From Ectothiorhodospira mobilis (GTDB lineage Bacteria; Pseudomonadota; Gammaproteobacteria; Ectothiorhodospirales; Ectothiorhodospiraceae): a DNA stretch of 64,000 nucleotides. The position numbers were made by a program, and so were the translations under genes. Positions within the stretch are counted from its first letter, which is position 1; the number at the start of each line of letters is the position of its first letter. The DNA is taken from NCBI RefSeq assembly GCF_900114895.1, contig NZ_FOUO01000001.1:1-64000 (forward strand). Reading direction: 5' to 3'. The notes under the pieces were generated by a model. The model was not told the origin of the DNA and made no database searches. It worked only from the letters and a program-made list of their open reading frames with translations. This document shows, one piece after another, positions 18,280-27,245 of the stretch.

Positions 18280-20621
18280 GATTCCGGCAAGGCCTCCTTG
18301 GCCGGCAATATGCCCGCCGCCAGCAACCGCTCACAGGCCTCGGCGGACTGGGGACGGGCGTAGAGATAGCCCTGGGCCTGGCGGCATCCGCGGGCGCGCA
18401 GCCAGTCCGCCTGGGCACGGGTCTCCACCCCCTCGGCAACACAGGTCAGGCCAAGGCTCTGCGCCAGGGCGAGGACGGCCCCGGCGATCACCTCGGCGTC
18501 CCCGCCGGCTTCCAGATCGCCGACGAAGCGCTTGTCCAGCTTGAGGCAGTTCACGGGGAACCGCCGCAGGTAGGCCAGGGAGGAATGGCCGGTGCCGAAG
18601 TCATCCACCGAAAGCCCCACCCCCATGGCCCGCAGTTGCGCCAGCACCTGGCAGGCGGTGCCCATATCCTCCATGAGCCCGGTCTCGGTGAGCTCCAGCT
18701 CCAGGGCCGTAGCGGGCAGGCCGGAGGCCTCCAGGGCGGCCCGAACCCGGTCCACCAGATCCGCCTGATAGAGCTGTACCGTGGACAGGTTCACCGCCAC
18801 GGCAAGCCCCCCCAGACCGGCCTGTCGCCAGTGCTGAGCCTGGCGGCAGGCGGCATTGAGGACGAAATCACCGATGGCGATGATGGTGCCGTTGGCCTCC
18901 GCCCGGGGGATGAAGACATCCGGCGGGATCCATCCCCGTTGCGGATGATGCCAGCGCAGCAGGGCCTCCAGGCTGACGATGCGCCCGTCCTCCAGGTCCA
19001 CCTGGGGCTGGTACACCACATGGAACTGGCCCTGATCCAGGGCCCGCTCCAGGTCGTGGTCCATCTCCACCAGGCGGGTGTGACGGGAGAGCATCCCGGG
19101 CTCGAATTGCAACCAGCGCGATCCCGGGGTGCCCTTGGCCCCCTCCACGGCGATGCCCGCGTGGGCCAGCAACTGCGAGCCGTGCTCGGGATAGGGCGGA
19201 CAGGCCACCAGACCCGCGTGGCCATTCACCTCGATGCGCCGCGCCCCCACCTGGAAAGGGGTATCCAGCACCGCCAGCAGTTCCATCACCCGCCCCTCCC
19301 GCTGGGCCACGGAGAACCCCTGGCGCAGGATCACGCCGAACTGGTCGCCGTAGATCCGCGCCAGCAGGCCGTCATGGCCCACCTGCGCGGCCAGGCGCGC
19401 CGCCACCTGATTGAGGATCTCGTCGGCCACGGCATCACCCCAGATGCGGTTGATGTCGGAAAACCCCGCCAGATCCACCAGACACAGCCCCAGGGGGCGC
19501 CGGGCCTCCCGCGCCTGACCCAGTTCCACATCCAGCAGCTCGGTAAAGTGATGCCGGTTGGGCAACCCGGTGAGGGCATCGTGACGCACCAGGTATTCCG
19601 CCCGGTCCAGGGCCTGCTGATGGCTGCGGTGGCGCCGCATCAGATCCCGCACGATGGCGGCGGACAGGGCCAATACCAGGAGCAGGAGCACCCCGCCCGC
19701 CACCGACATCCAGGCAAAGCCCCGCCAGGCCCCGCTGCGGGCGGCCCGGGCCCGTTCCAGGATGCGCTCTGCCACGTTCTGCTCCAGGGAGCGCAGGCGT
19801 TCCAACCGCTCACGGGTGAGACCGAACCACTCCACGGCGCTCAGATGGGGCGGACGGCTGGCGACGCCGTGGTTGATGATGGCGGCGCGGGCCGCCCGCA
19901 GGGACTGGTAGGCGGTCTCCGATTCCAGCATGAGGAGTTCGTTGCCGAGCGCCGGCGGGGCCAGGGAGAGGAACTGGCTACGCTGCTGCTCCTGGATGGC
20001 CTGGTTGCTCAGGTAACGGTAGAAGACATCCGGGTCCTCGCTGGCGCCGCTGAGCCAGGCACTGCCCAGGGCCCGTTCCAGGGCGGCATGCTCCTTGAGC
20101 AGGAGCAGGGGCCGGTAGGCGTTGAGCAGCCCCGAAAAGTCATCCCCACGCCCCTCCCCCGTGAGATGAGCGGCGACGAGGATCAGCCGCTGGATGAGGC
20201 GATCGTAGACCGGCAGCACCTCCAGCGGGGGCAGTTGCAGGCGGTCCACCCGGTTGCGGTGGGCGTCCAGGTCCGCAAGATCGCGGCGGATCCCCGCCAT
20301 CAACCCCTCCAGGGAGGGAGGCACCTGTTCAGCGCGCTGCCGAAAGCCCTCCATGACCTCATCCGTGCGCCGCCGCGCCCGCTCCAGGATGGAGAAGAAC
20401 TCGTTGTCCCGCCCGCTGAGATAGCCGGCGGAACTGTCCCGCTCCGCCTGCAGGGCGTGCACCAGGGCCTGCACCCGGTAGCCCAGGGCGGCCTGGGCCT
20501 GCACCTGCTCCATGTGCCGGGCGGCCGCATAACGGTCCTCCAGCACCACCAGGGCCATGAGCAGGAAGGCCAGCAGGGGGATCCCGATGGCCAGGGTGAT
20601 GCGTATACCCAGTCTGTCCAC
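18276..20621 (-). CDS. NIT-domain GGDEF-EAL protein, likely c-di-GMP phosphodiesterase
   Basis: A 781-residue membrane protein. A helix at 7-27 and another near 300-322 flank a helical periplasmic domain like the nitrate/nitrite-sensing NIT family (HALQAERDSSAGYLSG). The GGDEF domain has YGDQF at 424-428 and is probably catalytically dead. The EAL domain keeps EALLRW (552 on), VAVNLS, ELTETG, the metal site VDDFGTG and AEGVET, so phosphodiesterase activity is expected. GTG start behind GGGAGG. It is a close paralogue of the next gene and overlaps the heme cyclase gene by four bases. Confidence 0.87.
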   Translation of the reverse strand: MDRLGIRITLAIGIPLLAFLLMALVVLEDRYAAARHMEQVQAQAALGYRVQALVHALQAERDSSAGYLSGRDNEFFSILERARRRTDEVMEGFRQRAEQVPPSLEGLMAGIRRDLADLDAHRNRVDRLQLPPLEVLPVYDRLIQRLILVAAHLTGEGRGDDFSGLLNAYRPLLLLKEHAALERALGSAWLSGASEDPDVFYRYLSNQAIQEQQRSQFLSLAPPALGNELLMLESETAYQSLRAARAAIINHGVASRPPHLSAVEWFGLTRERLERLRSLEQNVAERILERARAARSGAWRGFAWMSVAGGVLLLLVLALSAAIVRDLMRRHRSHQQALDRAEYLVRHDALTGLPNRHHFTELLDVELGQAREARRPLGLCLVDLAGFSDINRIWGDAVADEILNQVAARLAAQVGHDGLLARIYGDQFGVILRQGFSVAQREGRVMELLAVLDTPFQVGARRIEVNGHAGLVACPPYPEHGSQLLAHAGIAVEGAKGTPGSRWLQFEPGMLSRHTRLVEMDHDLERALDQGQFHVVYQPQVDLEDGRIVSLEALLRWHHPQRGWIPPDVFIPRAEANGTIIAIGDFVLNAACRQAQHWRQAGLGGLAVAVNLSTVQLYQADLVDRVRAALEASGLPATALELELTETGLMEDMGTACQVLAQLRAMGVGLSVDDFGTGHSSLAYLRRFPVNCLKLDKRFVGDLEAGGDAEVIAGAVLALAQSLGLTCVAEGVETRAQADWLRARGCRQAQGYLYARPQSAEACERLLAAGILPAKEALPES

Positions 20622-20699
20622 GCCGTCCTCCCGGGGGTACCGATCCGTGTCCGTATCCCCTACAGGATAACGGGCGACGGCCCCTGTCGCAGCAGGGAA

Positions 20700-23078
20700 T
20701 CACCCCACGGGGGCCTCCCCCAGGGGATGCCCCCGGGCCGCCCCCGTCAGCAGGGACGCGCAGGCCTCGGGGGGCAGCGGCCGGGCGTACAGGAAGCCCT
20801 GACCGAGGGCACAGGCCCGCTGGCGGAGCCAGTCCGCCTGGGCGGTGGTCTCGATACCCTCGGCCACCACCTCCAGGGACAGGCTTTCGGCCAGCCCGAG
20901 GACGGCCTCGGCCACCTTGCGACCCTCCCCGCTGCCTTCCAGGTCCGCCACGAAACTGCGGTCCAGCTTCAGGATCTGCACCGGCAACCGGGTCAGATAG
21001 GCCAGCGAGGAATACCCCGTACCGAAGTCGTCCACGGAGAGCCGCACTCCGAGGGCGCGCAGGTCCTGCATCACCTCCCGGGCCATCTCCAGATCCTGCA
21101 TGATCCCCGTCTCCGTGATCTCCAGCTCCAGGGCCGGGGCGGGCAGTCCCGATTCCTCCAGGGCACGGCGCACCCGCGCCACCAGATCCGCCTGGTAGAG
21201 TTGCACGGTGGACAGGTTCACGGCCACGCTCAGATCCCCCAGACCCCGGTCCCGCCAACGGCGAAGCTGCCGGCAGGCGCTTTGGAGCACGAAGTCACCG
21301 ATGGCGATGATGGCACCGGTGGCCTCCGCCCGGGGGATGAAGACCGCGGGGGAGACCGCCCCCCGCTGGGGGTGATGCCAGCGCAGAAGGGCCTCCAGGC
21401 GCGTCACCCGGCCGCTGTCCAGTTCCACCTGGGGCTGGTAGTGCACCTCCAGCTCCCCCCGTTCCAGGGCCCGCTCCAGGTCCTGGTCCAGGCGGGCCTG
21501 CTCGGCGTGCCTGCGCATCCGCTCGGGATCGAACACCTGCCGGCGCTGCACCGGCTCGGCCTTGGCCTGATCCACGGCGAAGACCGCATCGGCCATCAGA
21601 TCCGAGACCGTCTCGGGGAAGGGCGGACAGAGCACCACTCCCAGATTCCCCCGCAGTTCGATGAGCCGCTGCCCCACCCGGATCGGGGGATCCAGCACCC
21701 CCAGCACCCCATCGGTCAAGCCCTCGACATCCGCCCCTTGGGCCTCCCCGGATACACAGAGGGCGAACTGATCGCCGTAGATCCTCGCCACGGGCACGGC
21801 CGGGCCGGCCAGGGCCACGAGGCGATCCGCGATCTCCTTCAGGACCCGGTCCGCCGTCTCCTCCCCCCAGATCCGGTTCACCTCGGAAAACCCCTCCAGG
21901 TCCAACAGGCAGAGGGCGAGGCCACCCCCCGAGGCACGGGCCGCCTCCATGTGCACCTGGAGGATGCGGGCGAAGTGGCGGCGGTTGGGCAGATCGGTGA
22001 GGGGGTCGTGATGGGCCAGGTACTCGATGCGCCGGACATGATCCCTGCGCTCCCGTTCACGGCGCAGCAGGCGCCGGGCGATCACCGCGGACAGGGCCGT
22101 GGTCAATACCAGCAGCATCAGGACCGCGCCCCCCAGGAGCCACCTCTGGGCCTGCGCCCGTTCCCGCATGGTTCGGGCCTCGTCCAGGAGGCCTTGGGTC
22201 AATCCCATCTCGATCCCGGACAGGTGCCGCAGGCGCTCGCTGCTGACCCGGAACCAGCGCACGGGGCCAAGATAGGCGGGCGGACCCGCAGCCCCCTGGT
22301 TGAGGATGGCCGACCGGGCCGCCAGGAGCTCCTGATGGGCCGGGGTCCCCTCCACGGCCTCCAGATCCCGGCGCCGTGAGTCCGGGGTCATGGCAAGGAA
22401 CTGTGTGCGCAGGAAGTCCTGTACGGACACCGCCTCCACGTAGCGCCGGAAGACCAGCGGATCGGGCGCGGCGCCTCCAATCCAGGCCGTGCCCAGGGCC
22501 CGCTCCAGACCGGCGTATTCCCGCATGAGCAGGAAGGTGCGGTAGGCATCCAGCCGCGCATACAGCGCGCCCCCATCATCCACCCCCGGCACGGAGGAGG
22601 CCAGGAGCACCAGCTGCCGCACCAATCGGGTGTAGGGCGGCAGGATCTCCAGGGGGTGCAGGGCCAGACGGTCCACCTCCCCCCGGTGCTGCGCCAACCC
22701 CTCCAGGTCGTCCCGGATCGCATCCAGCCAGTCGGCCCGATCCGGCCCCACGGCGAGATCGAAGCCCCGGATGCGTTGCAGGAAAGACTCCACCTGGGCA
22801 TCGGTGGCGGCCCGGGCCTCCCCCAGGATCCGCCGAAACGCCTGATCCCGCACGCTGAGGTAGCCGACGGAAGCCCCCCGTTCCGCCTGCAGGGCCTCCA
22901 CCAGGGTGCGCACCCCGGCGGCCAGGGCCACGTGCTCCATGAGGCGATCCATGCGCCTCGCCTCCATGCCCCGTTCCACCAACAGGGTCCCGGCCAACGG
23001 CAGCAGGGCCAGCACCGGGATGAGGATGACCCCGATCATCGGGCCCCGGAGGGAATCCATGCTCCGCGCACTGTCCAT
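20700..23078 (-). CDS. NIT-domain GGDEF-EAL protein, paralogue
   Basis: A 792-residue protein with the same layout as its downstream neighbour: N-terminal helix, NIT-like periplasmic domain (EALQAERGASVGYLSV), second helix, degenerate GGDEF (YGDQF at 434-438) and an EAL domain with EALLRW from 562, VDDFGTGYSS and AEGIET intact. The two genes look like a tandem duplication. ATG at 23078 behind AAGGAG. It leads the three-gene c-di-GMP block; the 78-base gap before the next gene shows no clear terminator. Confidence 0.86.
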   Translation of the reverse strand: MDSARSMDSLRGPMIGVILIPVLALLPLAGTLLVERGMEARRMDRLMEHVALAAGVRTLVEALQAERGASVGYLSVRDQAFRRILGEARAATDAQVESFLQRIRGFDLAVGPDRADWLDAIRDDLEGLAQHRGEVDRLALHPLEILPPYTRLVRQLVLLASSVPGVDDGGALYARLDAYRTFLLMREYAGLERALGTAWIGGAAPDPLVFRRYVEAVSVQDFLRTQFLAMTPDSRRRDLEAVEGTPAHQELLAARSAILNQGAAGPPAYLGPVRWFRVSSERLRHLSGIEMGLTQGLLDEARTMRERAQAQRWLLGGAVLMLLVLTTALSAVIARRLLRRERERRDHVRRIEYLAHHDPLTDLPNRRHFARILQVHMEAARASGGGLALCLLDLEGFSEVNRIWGEETADRVLKEIADRLVALAGPAVPVARIYGDQFALCVSGEAQGADVEGLTDGVLGVLDPPIRVGQRLIELRGNLGVVLCPPFPETVSDLMADAVFAVDQAKAEPVQRRQVFDPERMRRHAEQARLDQDLERALERGELEVHYQPQVELDSGRVTRLEALLRWHHPQRGAVSPAVFIPRAEATGAIIAIGDFVLQSACRQLRRWRDRGLGDLSVAVNLSTVQLYQADLVARVRRALEESGLPAPALELEITETGIMQDLEMAREVMQDLRALGVRLSVDDFGTGYSSLAYLTRLPVQILKLDRSFVADLEGSGEGRKVAEAVLGLAESLSLEVVAEGIETTAQADWLRQRACALGQGFLYARPLPPEACASLLTGAARGHPLGEAPVG

Positions 23079-23147
23079 CGGCGCTCTCCTTGAGGTTGCA
23101 TGTCTCCGGCCACGGGCCGGTATCCGGTACGGATCCGCCGCGGTGCT

Positions 23148-23789
23148 CTAGACCCGCTCCGCCGCCCCCGGCCGTTCGGCCCGGATCACCACGAAGGCCC
23201 CGCGCCCGTGGCCCTCCGCCACCGTGCCCGCCGGGGCCCCGGGGATGAGGGTCTGGCGCAGGACCGGTTCCACGAACCCGGCCGCCGACAGATGGGCCAG
23301 CACCTGTAGGGTGGTATAGAACCGGGCGTCGCGGTAGAAGACGCTCTCGGCCTTGTGGGCGTCGTATCGCCGGCCCAGGTCGCTGTCCAGATCCACGAAC
23401 CCGGTCAAGATACACCCGCCGGGTTGCAGGACTCTGAAGGCCTCCCGGCAGGTACGGTCCAGGTCGTCCACAAAGCAGAGTGTGGTCACCAGCAACACCC
23501 CGCCAAAGGCCGCATCGACGAACGGCAGGGCCTCGCCGATCCCCTGCGCCACCGTCACCCCCCGGTCCCGGGCACGGCGGGCCATGACGGCGGAGGGTTC
23601 CACGCCAAAGCCCACCCCCAGGGGCGCGGCAAACCGCCCCGAACCCACCCCCACCTCCAGCATGCGGCCGGGATCGGGGGGCATCAGGGCCCTCACCGCC
23701 TGCAATTCCGCGTCGTATTCCCCGGCATGGCGCTCAAACCAATGCTCATAGCGCTCCAGGTGGCGATCAAAGGGTTCGGTTTTGGGCAT
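23148..23789 (-). CDS. Class I SAM-dependent methyltransferase
   Basis: A 213-residue cytosolic protein with the SAM-binding motif LEVGVGSGRFAAPLG near residue 44 and the later GEALPFVDAAFGGVLLV region, as in UbiE/Methyltransf_11 proteins. The substrate is unknown. Start ATG behind GGGGGAAA. It sits between a CopZ-like chaperone and the c-di-GMP genes on the same strand. Confidence 0.85.
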   Translation of the reverse strand: MPKTEPFDRHLERYEHWFERHAGEYDAELQAVRALMPPDPGRMLEVGVGSGRFAAPLGVGFGVEPSAVMARRARDRGVTVAQGIGEALPFVDAAFGGVLLVTTLCFVDDLDRTCREAFRVLQPGGCILTGFVDLDSDLGRRYDAHKAESVFYRDARFYTTLQVLAHLSAAGFVEPVLRQTLIPGAPAGTVAEGHGRGAFVVIRAERPGAAERV

Positions 23790-23816
23790 ACGGTTTCCCC
23801 CGGCGCGGTATACGCC

Positions 23817-24020
23817 TCAATCCATGACGCGGGCACGATAGCCCAGCGCCTCCACCGCCTGGCGCAGCGACTCGGCGGAGATCCGCCCCTCCACCAGGGC
23901 CTCCTGGGTGGAGCGGTCCACGGTAATCACCCGCTCCACGCCGGGCACCCCGGCCAGGGCCTCGCGCACCGCGGCCTCGCAGTGCCCGCAGCTCATCCCT
24001 TCCACATGCAGACGGATCAT
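23817..24020 (-). CDS. Heavy-metal-associated (CopZ-like) metal chaperone
   Basis: A 67-residue HMA domain with the metal site GMSCGHC near the N-terminus and the usual beta-alpha-beta-beta-alpha-beta pattern. Such proteins carry Cu(I) to P-type ATPases. I choose ATG 24020, giving proper spacing from GGGAGG; an ATG two codons earlier sits too close to it. No P-type ATPase gene is in the window. Confidence 0.85.
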   Translation of the reverse strand: MIRLHVEGMSCGHCEAAVREALAGVPGVERVITVDRSTQEALVEGRISAESLRQAVEALGYRARVMD

Positions 24021-24323
24021 GTTCATGCCTCCCGATAGATATGGGTCGATTCGCCTCGCTTGCCCCATCCCCGGACCCGCAGACAACCACTCCACCCCTA
24101 AAAATGAACGCTCAACTGACCTCGCTCAAGCATTTTTGCGTTTCGGCCCCCAGGGGCCTTCCGCAGCGGTTCGCCCAGCTTGACATCCAACCTTGTCAAC
24201 GTAGACTTACACCCTGACTGAAGACGTGGTTGTACGTATCCAAGCGATACGGCCCGCAAGGTCAACGATCAGATATCCCACGGGCCTTCGAGGGCCCGCC
24301 TTCAACGCAAGAGGGTACTATCG
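24021..24323 (+). promoter_or_regulatory. Antenna gene promoter and leader with PpsR/CrtJ-type operator
   Basis: A -35 TTGACA (24180-24185) and a -10-like TAGACT (24202-24207) are 16 bases apart. A perfect TGT-N12-ACA match (24194-24211) overlaps the spacer and -10; this is the PpsR/CrtJ repressor consensus. TTGACA also pairs with TGTCAA (24194-24199) as an inverted repeat. Downstream in the leader are an inverted repeat CGTATC/GATACG (24235-24251) and a stable hairpin CGGGCC/GGCCCG (24281-24298) just before the ribosome site AGAGGG. Confidence 0.6.
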
Positions 24324-24533
24324 ATGAGTGAGTACAGACCGAGCAAGCCGAGCAACCCCAGGGACGACTGGAAGCTGTGGCTGGTTGTCAACCCCGGCAC
24401 TTGGCTGATGCCCATCCTGATGGCCGTGCTGGTTGTCGCCCTGGCCGTGCACGCCTTCGTGTACAGCAACGACAACTACAACCCGCTGACCTACGATGCG
24501 TCCGCGGCCGCTGCTGAATCCGAAGCCGAGTAA
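24324..24533 (+). CDS. Light-harvesting antenna alpha subunit
   Basis: A 69-residue single-helix antenna polypeptide that binds bacteriochlorophyll and carotenoid in the photosynthetic membrane. The polar N-terminus ends in WKLWLVVNPGTW, followed by one transmembrane helix with the bacteriochlorophyll-ligating histidine in ALAVHAFV. The VVNP motif is more like LH2 (puc) alpha chains than LH1, and no reaction-centre genes adjoin, so a puc-type peripheral antenna is likelier. It precedes the beta gene by 16 bases, the reverse of the usual beta-alpha order. The alanine- and glutamate-rich tail has no obvious role. Confidence 0.9.
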   Translation: MSEYRPSKPSNPRDDWKLWLVVNPGTWLMPILMAVLVVALAVHAFVYSNDNYNPLTYDASAAAAESEAE

Positions 24534-24549
24534 GTGAGGAGGAATCATC

Positions 24550-24687
24550 ATGAATGACAGCATCTCCGGTCTGACCGAAGAACAAGCCAAGGAATTCCAC
24601 GAACAGTTCAAGACCACCTTCACGGTGTTCATGGTCCTGGCTGCCGCCGCCCACTTCCTGGTGTACCTGTGGAGACCCTTCTACTAA
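24550..24687 (+). CDS. Light-harvesting antenna beta subunit
   Basis: A 45-residue antenna beta chain. LTEEQAKEFHEQF at the N-terminus carries the conserved upstream histidine, and AAAAHFLVYLWRPFY holds the bacteriochlorophyll-ligating histidine followed by the WRP motif. Start ATG behind GAGGAG. It is cotranscribed with the alpha gene and followed by a terminator. Together they form the alpha/beta unit of a ring antenna. Confidence 0.93.
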   Translation: MNDSISGLTEEQAKEFHEQFKTTFTVFMVLAAAAHFLVYLWRPFY

Positions 24688-24723
24688 GAAGGACTTTCTC
24701 CGCACACCGGTAAGGTGTAGCTG

Positions 24724-24798
24724 AAAACGGGGGCGCCCCGGCAGGTCATCGTGCGGATCCTTCCGCCGATGGGTTGCCCGGGGTAGCCCCCGTTTTTT
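24724..24798 (+). terminator. Intrinsic terminator of the antenna operon
   Basis: A long stem, AAAACGGGGGC at 24724-24734 with GCCCCCGTTTT at 24786-24796, ends in TTTTTT. A second, smaller GC stem can form inside the loop. Flanking A and T runs allow it also to stop transcripts coming from the opposite side. Confidence 0.85.
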
Positions 24799-24928
24799 GT
24801 GTCCATCTGCACGGCCTGCAATGCCGGTGCATGCAGGACCCCTTAAAGCAAACCCAAGGACCTATGGTAGGAGATCCCGATCCGGACATTCCGGATCGCG
24901 CGCATGCACATTGCCCAAGGCAGGCCAG

Positions 24929-26032
24929 CTATCGACCTGCGTCTCTGCCGTATTTTTCCGGGAAGATCCCGTACCAAGCCTTGCGGCCCAGATGCCGCAC
25001 CAATAGGGGGAACGGCATCTTCTCCCGATGACCGCGTACAATCAGGTACCCCTTCTTTAGCGAATCTGCCATGGTCCTGTGATGACTGTCACGGACCCGT
25101 AGTGCCGAATCCAAAGCCCCTCGCAACATCCACCCCCTCACCCCACCGGGGAGGGTTCCCACTGCCCAAGCCCGTATCTCCCGAGGCAAGGCCACCCCCA
25201 TCAGGCGATCCAGGAAATACACGGCCAGCACCAAGGGCTCCTCAAGGCCCAGCGCGGTGGCTCGGGCTTGCACTCGCCTCCAGAACGCCTCGTCCGCCTT
25301 GGTCCCGGCCATGAGATACAGATCCACCAAGTCACGGCTTCCATGGGGCATCTCCCCCTCAGAGAAGAACAGATGCGTGGCGCTGTGTAAGAACATATCC
25401 TCTGGCGCCAGCACCCGGAAGGGACAGTCATTGACCGCCACCGACGCAGAAATGAGCTGCCCGGGATCCACTTTCAGGCGCGCCGTGGGCGGTACGATGG
25501 AATGGTGCACATCCAGGATCGTCCCCCGGCGGATATGCTGCATCGGGGGGAGTTCGTGCATCCATTGACGGTAATAACGCTGATCATACGGGTCATGATG
25601 GGTATTCACCCATCCATGCTGCATTAGCGCGGCCTCCACAGCCCCGAGGGCCCGCCGCTCCACCAGGAGATCCACATCCCCGAAGAGGCGACCGATCGAA
25701 GCCTTCATGCCCGCCGCATGATAGGCAGCCCCTTTGAGCAACACCACGGGGGTATCCAGCGAACCCAAGGCCTCCGCGATGCTGAACAGCTCCCACTCCA
25801 ACTCTGCACGATGGGTCTGCGTGATCCGGAGCGCCCAATCCAGATGACGTCGGGGCGCACACGGGATCTGCAACCACAAGCCCTCTTCGCTGAGGAAATG
25901 GGCCAGCGTTCCGAGCAGGCGGTTCACCCGCGCCTGGCGGATTACTGTATCCCATTGAGAAAGCTCCAGTTCACCCACACGAACCGGATCTTTCAGCATC
26001 GCCACCAAGAGCGGCTCCCGTTCGTGCCCCAT
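24929..26032 (-). CDS. Nucleotidyltransferase-family protein (PF14907-like)
   Basis: A 367-residue protein with the nucleotidyltransferase-fold signature LLKGAAYHAAG followed by GDVDLLVERR, where the GxxDxD-type pattern marks the metal-binding acid residues. It matches the uncharacterised nucleotidyltransferase family often found beside HprK-related kinases. Substrate is unknown. The ATG overlaps the kinase stop (TGATG). It is the last gene of a minus-strand cassette with the kinase, a PqqD-like protein and a Tat-like exported protein. Confidence 0.75.
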   Translation of the reverse strand: MGHEREPLLVAMLKDPVRVGELELSQWDTVIRQARVNRLLGTLAHFLSEEGLWLQIPCAPRRHLDWALRITQTHRAELEWELFSIAEALGSLDTPVVLLKGAAYHAAGMKASIGRLFGDVDLLVERRALGAVEAALMQHGWVNTHHDPYDQRYYRQWMHELPPMQHIRRGTILDVHHSIVPPTARLKVDPGQLISASVAVNDCPFRVLAPEDMFLHSATHLFFSEGEMPHGSRDLVDLYLMAGTKADEAFWRRVQARATALGLEEPLVLAVYFLDRLMGVALPREIRAWAVGTLPGGVRGWMLRGALDSALRVRDSHHRTMADSLKKGYLIVRGHREKMPFPLLVRHLGRKAWYGIFPEKYGRDAGR

Positions 26033-26952
26033 CACACCCGCCCAGCACGATGGATATCCTGCACCAAGGCCATCCCGTCGGCCAGGGAACCATATTCAAT
26101 GCAATAACAGCAGCAGTGATCCACCAAATTCCCCAGCGCGCTGAATCCCTTCTCACGCAAGGCTGATACATTGAACGCATTCTCCAAAAGCTTACCGAAA
26201 GCCATGGCGGGTCCCAACTCCATCATCGAAGGGGCCGTACCGAAAGAGAACGAGGGAAACACGACCGCAAAAGGCCTTGCCGGTTCTTCGGCCCGCTCCA
26301 CACTCGCCCGTGGTGGCCGCATCAGCGCCACATCTCCCTTCAGGGTATCGGTTACCGTGGGACTAAAAGGCTCCTCTCCGGCGATCCCGCGCAGGACCCC
26401 GATGGAGGCATTCTTGAGACTGATGGGACGGCACAGCCCTTCCACCTGGCCGCCCGTCCACGTCAACAACGCCAATTCATCGGAAAGCAACCGCCATCCC
26501 GCACAGGATAACCCCGCCACGAGGGTGCTCTTGCCGGATCCCGGCGGTGCCGGGATGATCAGGGCCCGCTCCTCCTTTTCCACCACGGCTGCATGTAGCA
26601 CCAGCCGATCCTGGACATGCTCATACACGCACCAGTTCAGCCCCCACTCCAGCAGGGGCAAGGCCTGATCCCGGGGAAGCGGCAGGAAGGTTGAGGCCCC
26701 GTCGTGACGAAAGCATGCCTGTCTGCCGAACCAACGCCGAAGGGAGCGAGGCGGCCCCACCTCTACGGAAAAATCAGCAAACCCATCCTGGGACATGGGA
26801 TGATGATGGTAGAGATGATGCACCCCATCCGCCACGAAGCCTAGTCCGCTGCGCAGGCGAAAAGACAATGCTCCGATCCGGATCACCACTCCCGACCCAA
26901 TCATCCCTTCCCGAAATTCATTTCGGGAAGCCTCTCCGACACGGCACGACAC
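26032..26952 (-). CDS. HprK-related kinase A
   Basis: A 306-residue homologue of the HPr kinase catalytic domain. The P-loop is APPGSGKST near residue 135 and SDELALLTW follows. The stretch FADFSVEVGPPRSLRRWFG and LLEWGLNWC match the family I know as HprK-related kinase A. It lacks a partner HPr here. The GTG at 26952 keeps the N-terminal helix that aligns with the family; an ATG at 26904 is possible. It lies 14 bases after the PqqD-like gene and is coupled to the nucleotidyltransferase gene. Lower GC than its neighbours. Confidence 0.8.
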   Translation of the reverse strand: MSCRVGEASRNEFREGMIGSGVVIRIGALSFRLRSGLGFVADGVHHLYHHHPMSQDGFADFSVEVGPPRSLRRWFGRQACFRHDGASTFLPLPRDQALPLLEWGLNWCVYEHVQDRLVLHAAVVEKEERALIIPAPPGSGKSTLVAGLSCAGWRLLSDELALLTWTGGQVEGLCRPISLKNASIGVLRGIAGEEPFSPTVTDTLKGDVALMRPPRASVERAEEPARPFAVVFPSFSFGTAPSMMELGPAMAFGKLLENAFNVSALREKGFSALGNLVDHCCCYCIEYGSLADGMALVQDIHRAGRV

Positions 26953-26966
26953 GAAGGGGCGAATCC

Positions 26967-27245
26967 TTATTCCATTCTTTCGATCAAGCGAAGACGTTCC
27001 ATGCTCACCAATGCCTGATGCAGGGCCCCCCTCCCGGATTCCTCTTGCGCAAGACCCTCATAATCCAAGAGCAATTCTTCGGTGAGGGATTCCAGGTGCC
27101 AAGAGTGAGAAGACTGCATGCATTGAAGGATTGCCCCACACAACGGGGAAAGTACATAGATGTCCCCCGATCCTTGATGAAAGGCTGCAGCGCCATCCTG
27201 CCAGCAACGCAACAAGACCCCCCGCGGATGAAGACGCCACCGCAC
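26967..27245 (-). CDS. PqqD-like protein of the HPr-rel-A system
   Basis: A 92-residue small protein that resembles PqqD-type peptide-recognition domains: WRLHPRGVLLRCW, then a beta-hairpin, DIYVLSPLCGAILQ and a C-terminal helical part with acidic residues. I choose the GTG at 27245 behind GAGGAG; the open frame continues 26 codons upstream (to 27323) without a ribosome site. Its neighbour is the HprK-related kinase, matching a pairing described as the HPr-rel-A system, seen in exosortase-type genomes. Function unknown. Confidence 0.65.
   Translation of the reverse strand: MRWRLHPRGVLLRCWQDGAAAFHQGSGDIYVLSPLCGAILQCMQSSHSWHLESLTEELLLDYEGLAQEESGRGALHQALVSMERLRLIERME

Noticed and set aside
15607-18363. 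Very long plus-strand open frame across ubiX and the heme cyclase
   Set aside because: Antisense to two well-supported genes and of biased composition; no ribosome site or family match.
18585-22379. 1264-codon plus-strand open frame over the two EAL genes
   Set aside because: Antisense shadow of two paralogous proteins; translation is repetitive and His/Gln-rich.
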